This document shows, in pieces, positions 34,306 through 45,740 of a DNA stretch of 64,000 nt. The notes below the pieces were generated by a model that had not been told where the DNA came from, ran no database searches, and saw only the letters and a list, made by a program, of their open reading frames with translations. The DNA comes from Marthasterias glacialis (lineage: Eukaryota > Echinodermata > Asteroidea > Forcipulatida > Asteriidae). The translations under genes and the position numbers were made by a program. Position 1 is the first letter of the stretch. Every line of letters starts with the position of its first letter. The stretch lies in assembly GCA_911728455.2 (NCBI GenBank), contig OU452222.1, positions 27,084,923 to 27,148,922 of the forward strand. The letters are read 5' to 3'.

Positions 34306-35101
34306 CGATTGCGTTCTGCAACTAATAATGAGATCAGATAAATGTATTGTTAATTGTTTACATTTTGAAATACATTTGAAGTTTAAACATTTCAATACAA
34401 AGTCATACAATTCATTATAAAGATTCAAAGTTTTTATTGGCGCTTTTTACATTATTTTTAGCAAAAATATCTAAAACTCAAACCAACAAAACGGTGCTCC
34501 CTAAAACAACAGTTTATATCCCTAAGGTGAACGAGCAATTCGCAAGAAATTTAGTACAATAAAAAAAAGAATTCAAGGTCATGTGCAAATCTATACGTTC
34601 ACAACACTGCTAGGGAGCAATAAATTTGTAATTTATATTTTAAAATAACAAAACTTAACAAAACCCCATCGTCCTGTATGGTGTAGTTTGTTCCTTATGA
34701 GCGGTGCTTTAATATATATATATATTTTTTTTTTACAGGATGTGATGAGAACTAACGAGGCACATATTTGTCTTATGTAGGAGGAAAAAATAAAAAGAAA
34801 AAGAAAAACAAAAGAAAGAAGGAAAAAAAAATGAAGAAAAAAGGGTCATCTTTTTTCGTCTTATCAGTCTTATTGTGATTGGGATATCGAAATAAGCAAT
34901 TAATGGGGGTTTGTGATGTCTTCAAAATACTATTTCTTCGACTATGATTGATTTCCACTGATTTGAACTAGTTTCAACTTGATACGCAGTTCACTTTATT
35001 GAAACGAACATGTTTTTCTTGATAGTTACGAATCCTTATGAACTTATTTAAAGTTGTCCTTAAAAAACATGTCAACACCTCAACACCAAGTATAAAACGT
35101 A

Positions 35102-35111
35102 TTTATTTATT
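35102..35111 (-). terminator. Candidate polyadenylation signals of the ZNFX1 gene
   Basis: Two overlapping AATAAA hexamers on the minus strand (TTTATTTATT on plus) lie about 150 bases after the ZNFX1 stop codon, a normal position for cleavage and polyadenylation. Confidence 0.6.
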
Positions 35112-35260
35112 AAAAATGCAAACAAAGAAAATTCAACAATGTTTACTGACTGAAGATAATTAAGAACAAAACAGGACATTCAACTGCCCTACGTTTAAGA
35201 TTTTCGCAGTTTCCTGCGACTTGGGATGAACCCCGGCAATTTTGTTTTAAAAGGCAACAG

Positions 35261-38200
35261 TTATCTCCTACATTTTCTACATTTGTCACTGGGAGTGATG
35301 TCACGGTGACAGGGAAGTTTCAGGCTGTGTTTACAGGTAGGAAACCTTTTCCACACCTTTTGCTTGCATTTGCACGGTGCGCCGCACTTGTTCGTACATC
35401 GATGGTTACAGCCTAGGATGTTGTCACAAGGCTCAACGCAACGCATAGACGTGGTATCCTTGAAGCACTGGACTGTCACCGTGTGGTGACAATTCGTGAG
35501 CGGTTTCTGCACGGTAACCTCGCATCGAGCTGATATGTTAGTGCGATCAGTTTTCCCCCTGCGGACGAACTGGTGATGCGATCCAGGTTTGGGGCAAGGA
35601 TCGCAACACTGATTTGGACACTGGTGCCCACACACCAACACGCTATTGCATTTCTTGTTGCACTTGAAGTGATGGACATTCTGTGAGCAGGGAACCTGTG
35701 AGATATGTCCGCAAGGCAGCGTTTTCTGAACTTTCTTGTTGCAGCGGCTGCAAGGCTGACTGCATCTGTTGGTGCATGGATGGCCACATGTCAGCAGCTT
35801 TTTGCAAGCAGCCTCACACCGTAAAGAGTCAACGTCTTCGTAGCAAAGCATGTCTGCAGAATGCCCGCAGTCGGGAAGTCTTTTTTGCACTCGCTCAGCA
35901 CACTTAGTGGCAATTCTGGTCCTGGGCAGCTTGTATCTTTCTTCATACAAGCGGCTGTAAAGCTCATCTATTTCTGGAGATGCACACGGCTCCCCGCACT
36001 TATTGGGACAAGGGTGCCCACAGGGAAGAATGACTTCACACTTTTCTAAACAAAACGAGGAAAACGACTCCAGTGACCCAACACGAATTTTACGCCCCAT
36101 AGAATAAACATCCAACTTCTCTTGGCAAATCTCACCACATTTCTTTTGACATTTATGGCCACATTTTAGAGTCTCCTCACATGGTTTGGAACAATCATCG
36201 TGTCTTGGGTCCTTACAGCACTCCATTAATAGTTCGTGCCCACATTTTGGGAGCACCTTCTCAACACGTGTTCGACATACAACTTCTGTAGGATCTCTAA
36301 AGCATTCCATAGACAGAGAATGGCCACATGACAGTGTTTTTATGACTATTTTTATACATGTCGAAGTACAGGGTTGACTACAACACTCTCCACACAAATG
36401 GCCGCATTCCAGTGTATCGGTGCATGGTACGGTACACCTTGCATTGTCGAATTTGTAGCAAGAAACATCAATCTTATGGCCACAGTCGGGTAGTATTTTC
36501 GTCACCTTTGTTTGACAAAGTCCACAGATATCAGAGCATCTCTTTGGGCAAATATGGCCTGCCCTGTCACAACATTCCAAGCATGGCTTTACACACTTGT
36601 ACTTTTCATGATCGCGATCGTATGGATGGCAGAGTAAATCACATACATGGCCACACGGAAGCCTGTACTCACACGGTCCGCCACAACCTCCCTGCGGGAC
36701 CTTGGCTCTAAAGTCTTCCGCTGAGGCAACTTTGACCACTTGGTCAGGGTGATTTTGGCAGAAAAGTTGCAGTGTCGAACCGATTTGATTCCCAGCTCCA
36801 ATTGTGCCAATGATATCCTGCCAGATTTGTGCTTTCTTCAAGATGGTGCCGTTACCAATGCAATAGAAGCCCATGCGAGCTCTTGACAACGCCACACATA
36901 CACGGTTTGAAGTCTTCAGGAAACCAATGGAGCCCTCTTCGTTGCTTCGAACCAGAGACAAAAGTATGATGTCATTTTCTTCTCCCTGAAAATTGTCAAC
37001 AACAGACACCCGGACTCCATCGAAGGTCTCTTTATCCATGAGTTTCTTGAAGGTAAAGAGTTGACCTAAGTACGTGGTCAGAATGGTAATCTGCGAGCGT
37101 TTGTATCCTTGATGCAACAAGTACCTACATAATTCAACAAGGACCTCGGCCTCATACTCGTTGGATTTGGTTTTGTTGTCATCGCCTTCATCTTCAAACT
37201 GATTATGATCAATGAAAAACATGTTATGTGCTACTCCTTTGATGTTGTCGAATTCCATCACAGATTCATCGTCATGAAGGTTGTCATAAAAATGTTTCTT
37301 CATGAGTTTTGAGATCTCAGGACGCATACGATGCTGATGTGTCAGTGTTTGACAAGGTACGCCATTGTTGATCATCCGTTCAAATAAGGAAGTATCCATG
37401 TTGAAGACCTTGGCTAGGCGATAGACTGTTGGGTTGGGCTTCAACTGCTGATGATCTCCAATCAGAATGAGATGCTGACATTTCGCAGTCAGGGCGGTGA
37501 TAATATGAGCTTCAAGAACTTCAGCAGCCTCTTCCACTATCACGATACGGGGACCAAGAAGCTGCAGCACAGACCGAAGCCTTGCTGCACCTGTTGTCGT
37601 CATCCCAACCACACTTGCCTCTTCGAGAACCAAAACATCATCTTGGTCGTTCACACTTTGCATTTGCTTGGACAGTTCCTCATACTCTTGGCGATACTCG
37701 TCTAGTTCTTCCTCGTATGCTTCGATATATCTCTTAGCCCAAAGCCTATACAGGCGCCACCGATCCCAAATCCTGAGAGGCCAAATACTCCTGACTTCAT
37801 TCGCCTCTTCATCTGTCATACAATCTTGGTTGCGAAGTTCTGCTTTCGGTGTAGAGCACTGATTCTTCCCACAGCGTTTGATGCACTTGGAATCATAGGC
37901 TGCAATCTTATCGAAGAGCTCATCTGCTTTACTCCGACTAGGTTGACCATCATACCCTCTTGAATCAATACACCGTTCTTGTTGAATTCGGTACCCCTCG
38001 TCTTCGACGTGGATTCGGTTGTTTCTCCCTTGAGTTTGTCCCCAATAGTTATTGTCGTATGACTGTGTAGGACCATCAATAGTCGAATCAACCACATTCA
38101 ACCACCATAAAAGGTTTGTTGTCGGGTCCAATCTGTTCTCACCCCTTATCCATGGCATGATCAGATCTCTGTCGTTCTCTTTACTCAAGTACCCTCTGAG

Positions 38201-41124
38201 CTCATCAAAGTTGAGGATATCAGTTTTAGCCAGATCTATTTTTAACAGAGTGGTCTTTACGTTTTCCTCTGCTTGACGTAGTTTTTGTTTCAGGTCGCCT
38301 ACACGTACATTCTGTTGACGACGTCTGTGTGGGTTGTTTCGTCTTACTTGAGAAAGGTTTTTCGATTTGAGTACTTCGCTGCTACTGCGACCACCAACAC
38401 GGATGACGTTCTCCTCTCCGAAGGCCACGATTCCTTCCAAAAACTGATCAAGGGCATGGTTTGTAAAGCACACAACAAGAATGGGTGAATCGGTTCGTGT
38501 GTGAGCTTCCTCCTCATCCGATGATAAAAACCCGTACTCGTCCGTTTCGGGTGAAAACTTCGTCTTTGTCCAGGGCTTATTACTTAGAAGTATCTGGATA
38601 ATCTTGAGACCAATGTAAGTCTTTCCCGTTCCCGGTGGACCTTGGATGACTGCAAACTCCTTCGTCAACGCTGCCTGCAAAGCTGTCTTCTGTGACTCAT
38701 CAAGATGGAGGTTTTCGGCAGAGGGCCACCTCATTGGCCGTAAAATCGGCACCCTGACAGCTCTTATATATTGAGTGGAATCTGCTGTTGAAAAAAGGAG
38801 ATTGTCAATGGATGACCGGCGACTTGTAACAAGTGAACGAAGATCATACGTTATGTATTCATCATCTCTTAGGTACGCTGGCGGATCGACATCCGAAGAA
38901 ACTTCAACAATAAATTTCTTGAAAGGGAAAGTGCTTGGAGTCATCTGTTGAAGCCCCTGTAAGACGTGGCGGCATGCTTCAAAATATGCAGATGTTTCAG
39001 CCATGATGAAGGGACCTTTAGGAACAGTATTACCAATCTCAGTAAGAAAACGGATCTCCACTTTGCCTTCCTGAAGGCCCTTGATGTCTCGATTTTCTAT
39101 CGTTGCGCATAAAATATGCTGGAAGTTGTCTTTGGTGAGGCAAACGAATGAACCGTATATCAAGCGCTTACTAGATTCCCATCGAACACGTTGAAGCCCA
39201 CTGACGTCAAACTGCAATGTGTACACGAAACCACTGTTGGTCAACTTTCCCTTGTCTATAATGTTTGCATTTCTGTAGATCCGGATATCCTGCAGACGTT
39301 GTTTTGTGTCAGAAAGATATTCCGTGACCCCCTCCCGTAGAGGTGCTACAAAATCTTCTCTCAACAATCTAAACTGCACGTCAAGGTAATGCTCCACATT
39401 GTCATATTTCCCTTTTATGATGTTCTTTCGTAGGAATGGCCTTCTTGGTTTTCGAATCTCGGTGGCGTCAGGAAAGATTGAAATATCTCTGAAGTTATCT
39501 GGTGGTTTTCTCTCCCTGGCCTTCTCTCTTGCCGACTGCTGATCCTTCTCCAAGTGGGTGAAGATGTCGCTTAAATGTTGTACCTGCTTCATTAGGACTC
39601 CGTGCGGATCAAAATCCTCATCGCCTAACGACACAGACGTCACTACTTTTTCAAGCAGAATCAAAACCGCACCCACCTCTCCACAACCTGTCGGTTTGTG
39701 CTGTAAGAACACCGACACCAACTTGAGAATCATGTCGACATTGGATACAATAGCCTCGTTAGAGTTACCACAATCTTTGCTCTGAGGTTGCTTTGTGGTC
39801 AAACCAACTAGATACCTGGACATGTGCTTACTGAGGAAGCTAGAAGAATCTACTACGCTAAGTGCAATATTTAAATCTTGCCTGACTATTGCAACTGAGT
39901 CTAAATCGCAAATACACGACAAAACTTGCAGCGTTAACAAAAATGCATCATCAGTAAACTTATCTTGACCCATTAAAGCTAGAAATTCATCCTTTCTACT
40001 CACAAATGTCTTAAGAATATCTGACGGATCTTGTTCAAGAAGGTTCTGAAGTTCCTCTACCGGAATTGGTGGTGCTGTTGTCTTGTGCTTTGCCAGAGGT
40101 TTGGGTGGAGATGTTAACGGATCTCGGTCACTTCCTCTCCCTTGCTTCCGGGTATCACTCATACTCTCATTGGCTGAGACGGAGGCTGAAACCTTGCTGT
40201 TATTAAAAAATATATAAAAAATATGACATTAACATTTGGTTGAGGGCAGCATGCATATAGTGATGGCATAATTGTTCTATTTACAGATTAATAGACCTTC
40301 TTGCAGAGCACAATGAGAGAGGGTAAAAAACAAAACAAAAAAACCCAAAAAAAACACGAGGTAGTTAGAAGAAGGGAAAGCAAGATAACATCACCGAGTG
40401 GGCTGGCTGTAAAAATGTAAAAAAAACAAAAAAAACAAAAAACAACAACAACAACAACACCGAGGTAGGTAGAAGAAGGGAAAGCAAGATAACATCACCG
40501 AGTGGACTGGCTGTAAAATTGGAAAAAAAAACAAAAAAACGAGGACAGTCGAGAACCCAAAAGACGGAAAGAGTTGGACAACCTCCTTAATGAGGTATAT
40601 AGACAGGAACGACACTTACCCTTCCTTGATGTTAGAACGGAAGTTCCGATATGTCGGCTGCTTGGATCCGACTCCATTTCCTCTACCGTAATTGCTTGCA
40701 CCACTCGACCTGCAGGTGCTTGAGGACTGTTCCTCGCTCCGCCGTGGTCTATCGTAAACGGGGCCACCCCATTTTCGGTGTTGCCCTCGTTGTTGTCCAT
40801 ATGGCTTGTCCACACGGTCTTCATTTGTTCTCTTGCGGTCATCTTCGCGATGACCAGTGGCACTGATGGGTCTTCCACGACCTGCTGACGGGTGTTGGGC
40901 CCTCCCCCTTCCACGGTCAGTTCTTTGGGGACGTTTAATATCAGCCCCGGTTGAGTCTGCGTTGTCACTTCGATGATGGAACCCTCTACCTCTCGGACGA
41001 AAAGTGCCTCTTGTTTTTGGACGAGCTCCAGCAACCCAACCCTCTGGTCTGTGGTTATTCTGGGCAGAAGCATGATTATCTGGATTGTATCCATAAAAGT
41101 CATCCTCTTGTGGGCTGGCCATAA
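35261..41124 (-). CDS. ZNFX1: NFX1-type zinc finger-containing protein 1 (SF1 RNA helicase), about 1812 aa, RZ finger absent
   Basis: UPF1-like superfamily-1 helicase; in vertebrates an antiviral dsRNA-responsive protein, in C. elegans a small-RNA inheritance factor. Two coding exons are seen. Exon 41124-40620 starts directly after an acceptor (TTTTTCAG), with ATG at 41122. Exon 40196-35261 joins in frame (GG|C), so the protein does not begin at the ATG at 40162 but about 179 codons earlier. Residues 1-170 are RG/RGR-rich and disordered (FRPRGRGFHH). Helicase motifs: GPPGTGKT near 687, VEEAAE near 1052, GDHQQLKP near 1080, then HRMRPE, DNFQGEEND and VALSRAR. From about 1336 to the end there are some 14 CGH-type half repeats of NFX1 zinc fingers. 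The protein ends at KCRKCRR; human ZNFX1 (about 1918 aa) continues into an RZ finger that I do not see here. The acceptor before the ATG implies a 5' non-coding exon upstream, possibly ending at the GTAAGT donor near 44212. Confidence 0.93.
40350..40530 (-). repeat. Two tandem 104-bp units inside the ZNFX1 intron
   Basis: GTTAGAAGAAGGGAAAGCAA plus GATAACATCACCGAGTGG is repeated 104 bases later, separated by A-rich and CAA-repeat DNA. The intron (40197-40619) has a GTAAGT donor. Open frames crossing it reflect intron sequence. Confidence 0.8.
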
Positions 41125-42060
41125 CTGAAAAATAAAGAATATTAAATCAATCATTAGTAACAAAACCGAGAATATTCATTACCAGTATGCAATTCGGGTG
41201 TCGATATGATTTACATGATAAGTACAAACTGGCTAATTTTATTTTAAATTGAAACATTTTGTATGCACATCATCAGCGCTTTCCTAACACGTTTAAGTTT
41301 ATGAATGTTTAAGTGTAAGTGATGTTTGAAGCTTTGCAAGGTGTTGATTAGAGGAGGTAACTATGGGAGATGTTTGAGACGCTAGAGGGCGCTATTATGA
41401 GAACTATAGGATGTCCTACACTAATAGATAGAAATCCATGTATCGAGCCTCATTAATAAATTGTAAGCCCACAATTTTTTCTGTAAATCCAAAATTTGAA
41501 GGTCCTTGCTTTTCCGGATTGTTGAAAAATGGTCCAACATTGTGCCCCTGGGGTTGTTGACTTTCAATCTGGAGCATTTTGGGTACACTGGCCCTCTAAA
41601 AATGGCCCTCCTTTGCTAAACAGTGAGGGTCATTTTTGCAAGATGGAGTCTGGCCAGTTTACTTGTTCAGGGGTGTTTGTAACCTAATAATAATTGAAAA
41701 GAAAAATTAAGTTCAGTTGTCAGAAAATACATTTGCTTTGTTTTCTAGAGGCTGAGAGATTTTTTAATATTAGTTGAGTATTTTTGAATATTTAGCATTT
41801 AGCATTGGTTGCTATGGGAGCCTATTTAGTGTGATGCACGCCAATAAAAAAGGACCGCTCACTGGGGCGCCCGCTAACGTTGCAAAAGTCTCCCATTACT
41901 AGTAAACTGGCGGGTATAACCATGTGTCAATTGTCTTCATTTAAATGTGCATAAAACACGTGTGTAAATATCACCCTCTAGTGTTTTTTTTGTTTTTGAC
42001 ACTTGGTGATATCACTGTAACGTCATTTAAACCAACACCTGTTATATCAAGTTTCATTGG
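41125..42060. other. Upstream of the ZNFX1 coding exons, no gene seen
   Basis: If the 5' exon lies further upstream this is intronic. AT-rich and unique-looking in the window. I see no promoter element, repeat or coding sequence I can support. Confidence 0.5.
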
Positions 42061-42306
42061 CGATGGCGAAATACCGGGGCAAACCCCTTCTCTTAGCGAT
42101 AAGTGTCACTGGGTTCTTTTACGTGCATTTCACAACACACGGGACCTACGACTTTACATCCCATCCGAAGGACGCAGCAATAATGGTTAAGTGTCTTGCT
42201 TAAGGACACAAGTGTCACGACCGGGACTCGAACCCACACTCTGCTGATCAGAAACACCAGAGCTTGAATCCGGTGCGCTAGACCACTCTGCCACGACACG
42301 CCACAT
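42060..42306 (-). mobile_element. tRNA-Leu-derived SINE, copy 2 (A and B boxes intact)
   Basis: On the minus strand the head reads TGGCAGAGTGGTCTAGCGC (A box, 42275-42293), then a TTCAAGC anticodon-like stretch, a long variable arm, and GGTTCGAGTCCC (B box, 42223-42234). The long variable arm and CAA-type anticodon loop point to a tRNA-Leu ancestor. The central domain (TCCTTAAGCAAGACACTTAA, GATGGGATGTAAAGTCG) matches the copies at 1.82 and 47.77 kb. The 3' tail seen in those copies is missing here. Confidence 0.88.
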
Positions 42307-42529
42307 AAAAAATGGCTGAAATATTACAGGTCTATTATTAATAATTATTAACATCAAATGCCCTAATTAGGTGTTATTGGAAACTCTTATTCTCATATAT
42401 TTGATGAGCAAATAAACCCAGGTTGAGGTTTCCGCTGAAAGTGTGTCAGTAGTTTTGGCATGGAGCGTCACAATTGTTAAATCGTTTTGAGAAACACATT
42501 TTTAATAGTTCTTCTTTAAAGCCCAAACT

Positions 42530-43517
42530 CAACATTGGTAAGAAAGAAATAATAATAATAATTTATTCATTAATAAAGTGCAAATTCCAAATAAAGTTTG
42601 TTCAAATGCGCTGAACAATAAAATGACTAAAAGTGCATAATAGTAAAAACTCGCCAAAAAATATATCCATGACGAATCATAGTACATCTTAAAAATACAA
42701 TCAAAGCAATAACAACAACCCACTAATATATACAATTAGAACCACCAATTCAAATTGGATTTGTAAAAACACCAGAGGTGTGGATCAATAACTCACAAAG
42801 AGCTCAGCACAACCCAGCACATTTTAAAACACTACATAAAAGTAAAAGTAAAAACAAAATCAATAGAAAGACAATTTAAAAAGATGAGTTTTTAACAGCG
42901 ACTTAAAATTATCAACACTGCTAGCTCTCCTAATGTGCAAAGACAGGGCATTCCAGAGCACGGTCCCCAAGGGTAGCTTTGGTACGGTGAAAAGGGTAAC
43001 CGAGAAGAGTGTCATCATGAGAACTACGAAGATTGTAACAAGATGAGGGCTTCTTTATGATAAGTTGGCTAAGATAAACCGGCGCTAAACCATGAAAGCA
43101 TTTATAAGCCAACAGCAATATTTTAAAATTTATCCTGAATCTCACTGGAAGCCAATGAAGATTTGGTGTAATATGACAAAACTTATACGACTTACAAACA
43201 AGTCGAGCGCAGGCATTCTGCACTCGTCGAAGATGATTTATCTGACAGTCAGGTAAGCCATATAAAAGGCTGTTACAGTAATCTAAACGATTAGAAATAA
43301 AAGCACGAATCAAGGTCTCAGTACACTTAGTGGTCAGGTGTTTTCTTATTCGTCTAATGTTATGCAAACAATAAAATGCACTAACACAAACTTTATGGAC
43401 ATGAGTATTCATTGACATATGTGCATCGAACCATGAACCTAAGTTACGAGTAATAGGCCCAGGTGTTACCATACAACCACCAACAAGAAAAACATAAATG
43501 TTCACAGATTTACACAT
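42530..43517 (-). mobile_element. 5'-truncated LINE remnant (CR1/L2 group), with 3' UTR
   Basis: Only the C-terminal end of ORF2 and the 3' region survive. The 3' end carries GCGCATTTGAACAAAC and an ATT-repeat tail (42548-42567), as in L2-type LINEs. It lies upstream of ZNFX1 in the same orientation. Confidence 0.85.
42860..43517 (-). pseudogene. Broken ORF2 C-terminus of the LINE remnant
   Basis: The frame reads LDYCNSLLYGLP, RRVQNACARLV, LHWLPVRFRINFKILLLAYK and GLAPVYL, the region after the reverse transcriptase domain in CR1/L2-type elements. After GDRAL the normal continuation is in the next reading frame and ends at 42860-42862, so a single-base shift lies near 42950-42965. No catalytic domain remains. 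Confidence 0.85.
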
Positions 43518-43817
43518 ACCTTACATGGTATAAAGACAATGATGGTAGAAAACTTTCCTTGAAATATTTCTGCCTTAAGTGTTATCGTTTTTAATAATAA
43601 ATGAAATAAGAAAAAAAAAAAAAATTTTCGTCTCATGTGAGATCAATGTCTAAGAATGCGTACAAAAATGCTTAATGCATTTTTACCGTTTTCTCGCAAA
43701 TGAAACAACGAAATGAGCTGAAATTTTCACAGGTGGGTTTCATTACATATATCTTGAATTGTGCAAAGAATAGAAGCATTTACAGACACTTTACCAATGT
43801 TGAGCAGGGGCTTTAAC

Positions 43818-44034
43818 CCAAGGGCCATGTCACACAGGGCAATTTTTACCGTCAACTTGGAGGCAACCAACTGCACTGCATGCAAAAGAAACACTTTGGT
43901 AGCTCAGGAGTTATTTTTCTGAATGTGTCTTACAATCCTTAAGAAAATTAGCTAAACATTCAAAAGTGACTGTCTTTTCTGCTAGGAGATTGCCTGGAAC
44001 TGGTTGCCTGTAAATTGCCTCGTGTGACATGACC
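43818..44034. mobile_element. Foldback MITE-like element, 217 bp
   Basis: GGGCCATGTCACACAGGGCA at the left pairs with TTGCCTCGTGTGACATGACC at the right. Non-coding. Confidence 0.75.
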
Positions 44035-45177
44035 ATAACAGTCCATGTTCAGAACACTCATCTCAAATAACCATCTGCGTTCACATCGAGTTGAATATGA
44101 ATACATGCACACTGCAGAAGAAAAATCATTGGTTTCTTAACGTTGCAACAAACATACAGAGATATTTATTTGTAAAAAAAATGCCCAATGCCTGGTTGAC
44201 TTACCTTACCGATTTACGACACTGCAATCACCATTGACTGGAATAAGCACGTCTGCCCAAAGTACGACCAGTTACCGGCGTTTCTGCTGGCAATGAGTGA
44301 CTATGTCTCGAAACCTTGACAAACCCAGTTATTATGGGCAATGCCTGCGTTGTGTGTTTGTCACGACACATATTGATTGCATTATGCGAAGGGAACAGAC
44401 AGAAATAAAATAGTTCTAGTGAGCCTACGTCACACGTCAGATATCACTACACGCAATGTCTCTTCCCGGACATTGCAGTTCATGAGGTCAGACGACAGGC
44501 TTTTTTTGTACACCCGCTCTGCATGCGGGTGCGCTTTTACTCAACATTTGCAGGAATACCGTGCCAAACTGCATTGAGGATCTCACAAGGTCGAAGGTAC
44601 TTCAGTTCGCTTCTTATAGGCCTAAGCCTTAAATGTTCGTGAATTTCAAAGTTAAAGACGTAATTTGTTATAATCGAAAAAATAAGGTATTTTAAAGTTA
44701 AATTTGAAAGCCGCTCAACAAGATCGTTAAACCATGGAGGAAGAATGAATTCGGTTATACTACTACAATGATGCATTGCAGCCTATTAAATACGTTGTGG
44801 TGTATATAACACGAAAATATACCGACAACAGTTTTAGGCGCGGCGGTTATTCATGTAAATATCTCAAGCAAAACATTTTTATGAAAGGAATTGGCTATAA
44901 CAATAGACCGATTGCGCGACAATGTTTACATGTGGTCACGTGACCTCCTATTGAGTATGACGTCATACAGCTGATGAAAAAATACGTGTAAAAGCATAGG
45001 CCGTGACACAGAGTGAGTACGAAAACAGTCGATTATACTTTTGTTAAAGGTGCACACCGGCTTCGTTGGGCTACAAAATAGGCTAACATATGACTTCAAA
45101 GGTCTTCCAGGAATGGAGAAGAATGGTTCCGAAAAGAAACCATCAAATTTTGCTGTTTTCGAGCATTTTTCAAAAAA

Positions 45178-45213
45178 CGATTTATCCGAACCAAAAAAGT
45201 GGTTCGGATAAAT
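45178..45213. repeat. Perfect short hairpin
   Basis: GATTTATCCGAACC and GGTTCGGATAAATC form a 14-bp perfect stem around an A-rich loop of about 8 bases. Confidence 0.8.
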
Positions 45214-45399
45214 CACGTGATCTTCGGAGTTAGTTTTACTTCCAGCCGTATAAAAGTAAATTACTGAACCAAATTTAAATCTTTATTTTTACAATTATTT
45301 ATGAGTATTTGACAAAAAAGACTGTGTATTGAGATTATTGATACAATTTGTAAATAATGATGAAAATCGAACGTAATATTCGCATTCAGAGAGTCCGTG

Positions 45400-45645
45400 C
45401 AACCGAAGCCTGTTTTACGGCGCACCAGCGTGGGAGCTGGCGGAACGTAAACCTTGGGGCATAACCCCGTACAGCCGGTGCCGTGTCTCGTGGGGCCAGA
45501 GAGACAAACCCCGGGGCATGAACTCCCCAGCTTGCCGGTCTAGCCGTAAGCTTAGGAGCTTGTCGGAGGGGTAGGGTGCCAGACCAACAATTACGTTTTT
45601 TTACGACTGTTTTAGTCTGTACCCCTAGCTATTATCCCCTAACTA
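45400..45645. repeat. CG-rich block with an internal duplicated unit of about 60 bp
   Basis: GTAAACCTTGGGGCATAACC, CCGTACAGCCGGTG is followed by ACAAACCCCGGGGCATGAAC, TCCCCAGCTTGCCGGT. Each unit contains small self-complementary pieces (GGGGCATAACCCC, CCCCGGGG). Base composition is much richer in G and C than the surroundings. Function unknown. Confidence 0.5.
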
Positions 45646-45699
45646 TTGGAACGTGTTGCCTGCGTTACACACACGCGGGACGACGACGGGGAATGTTTA

Positions 45700-45740
45700 T
45701 CCATGAAGGTAGAAATTAGACTAATTTCTACCTCCATGGT
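45700..45740. repeat. Near loopless 19-bp hairpin
   Basis: CCATGAAGGTAGAAATTAG is followed after one base by CTAATTTCTACCTCCATGG, complementary at 18 of 19 positions. Confidence 0.85.

Larger units (their letters stand above)
29030..35100. other. Intergenic region between IPO4 and ZNFX1
   Basis: The two minus-strand genes are separated by about 6 kb without a supported coding region. Contents: poly-A (near 29838-29858), poly-G (29901-29911), the imperfect tandem repeat at 29.99-30.19 kb, foldbacks at 30.26 and 31.41 kb, a diverged duplication at 31.99-32.24 kb and a 31-bp minisatellite at 34.15 kb. The stretches 32.35-34.02 and 34.33-35.09 kb are AT-rich and show nothing I can name. Confidence 0.7.

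Noticed and set aside
35476..39785. Short frames on both strands within the ZNFX1 exon
   Set aside because: Shadows of the helicase/zinc-finger coding frame.
44960..44985. Hammerhead ribozyme core (CTGATGA)
   Set aside because: No GAAA and cleavage-site strand at the required positions.
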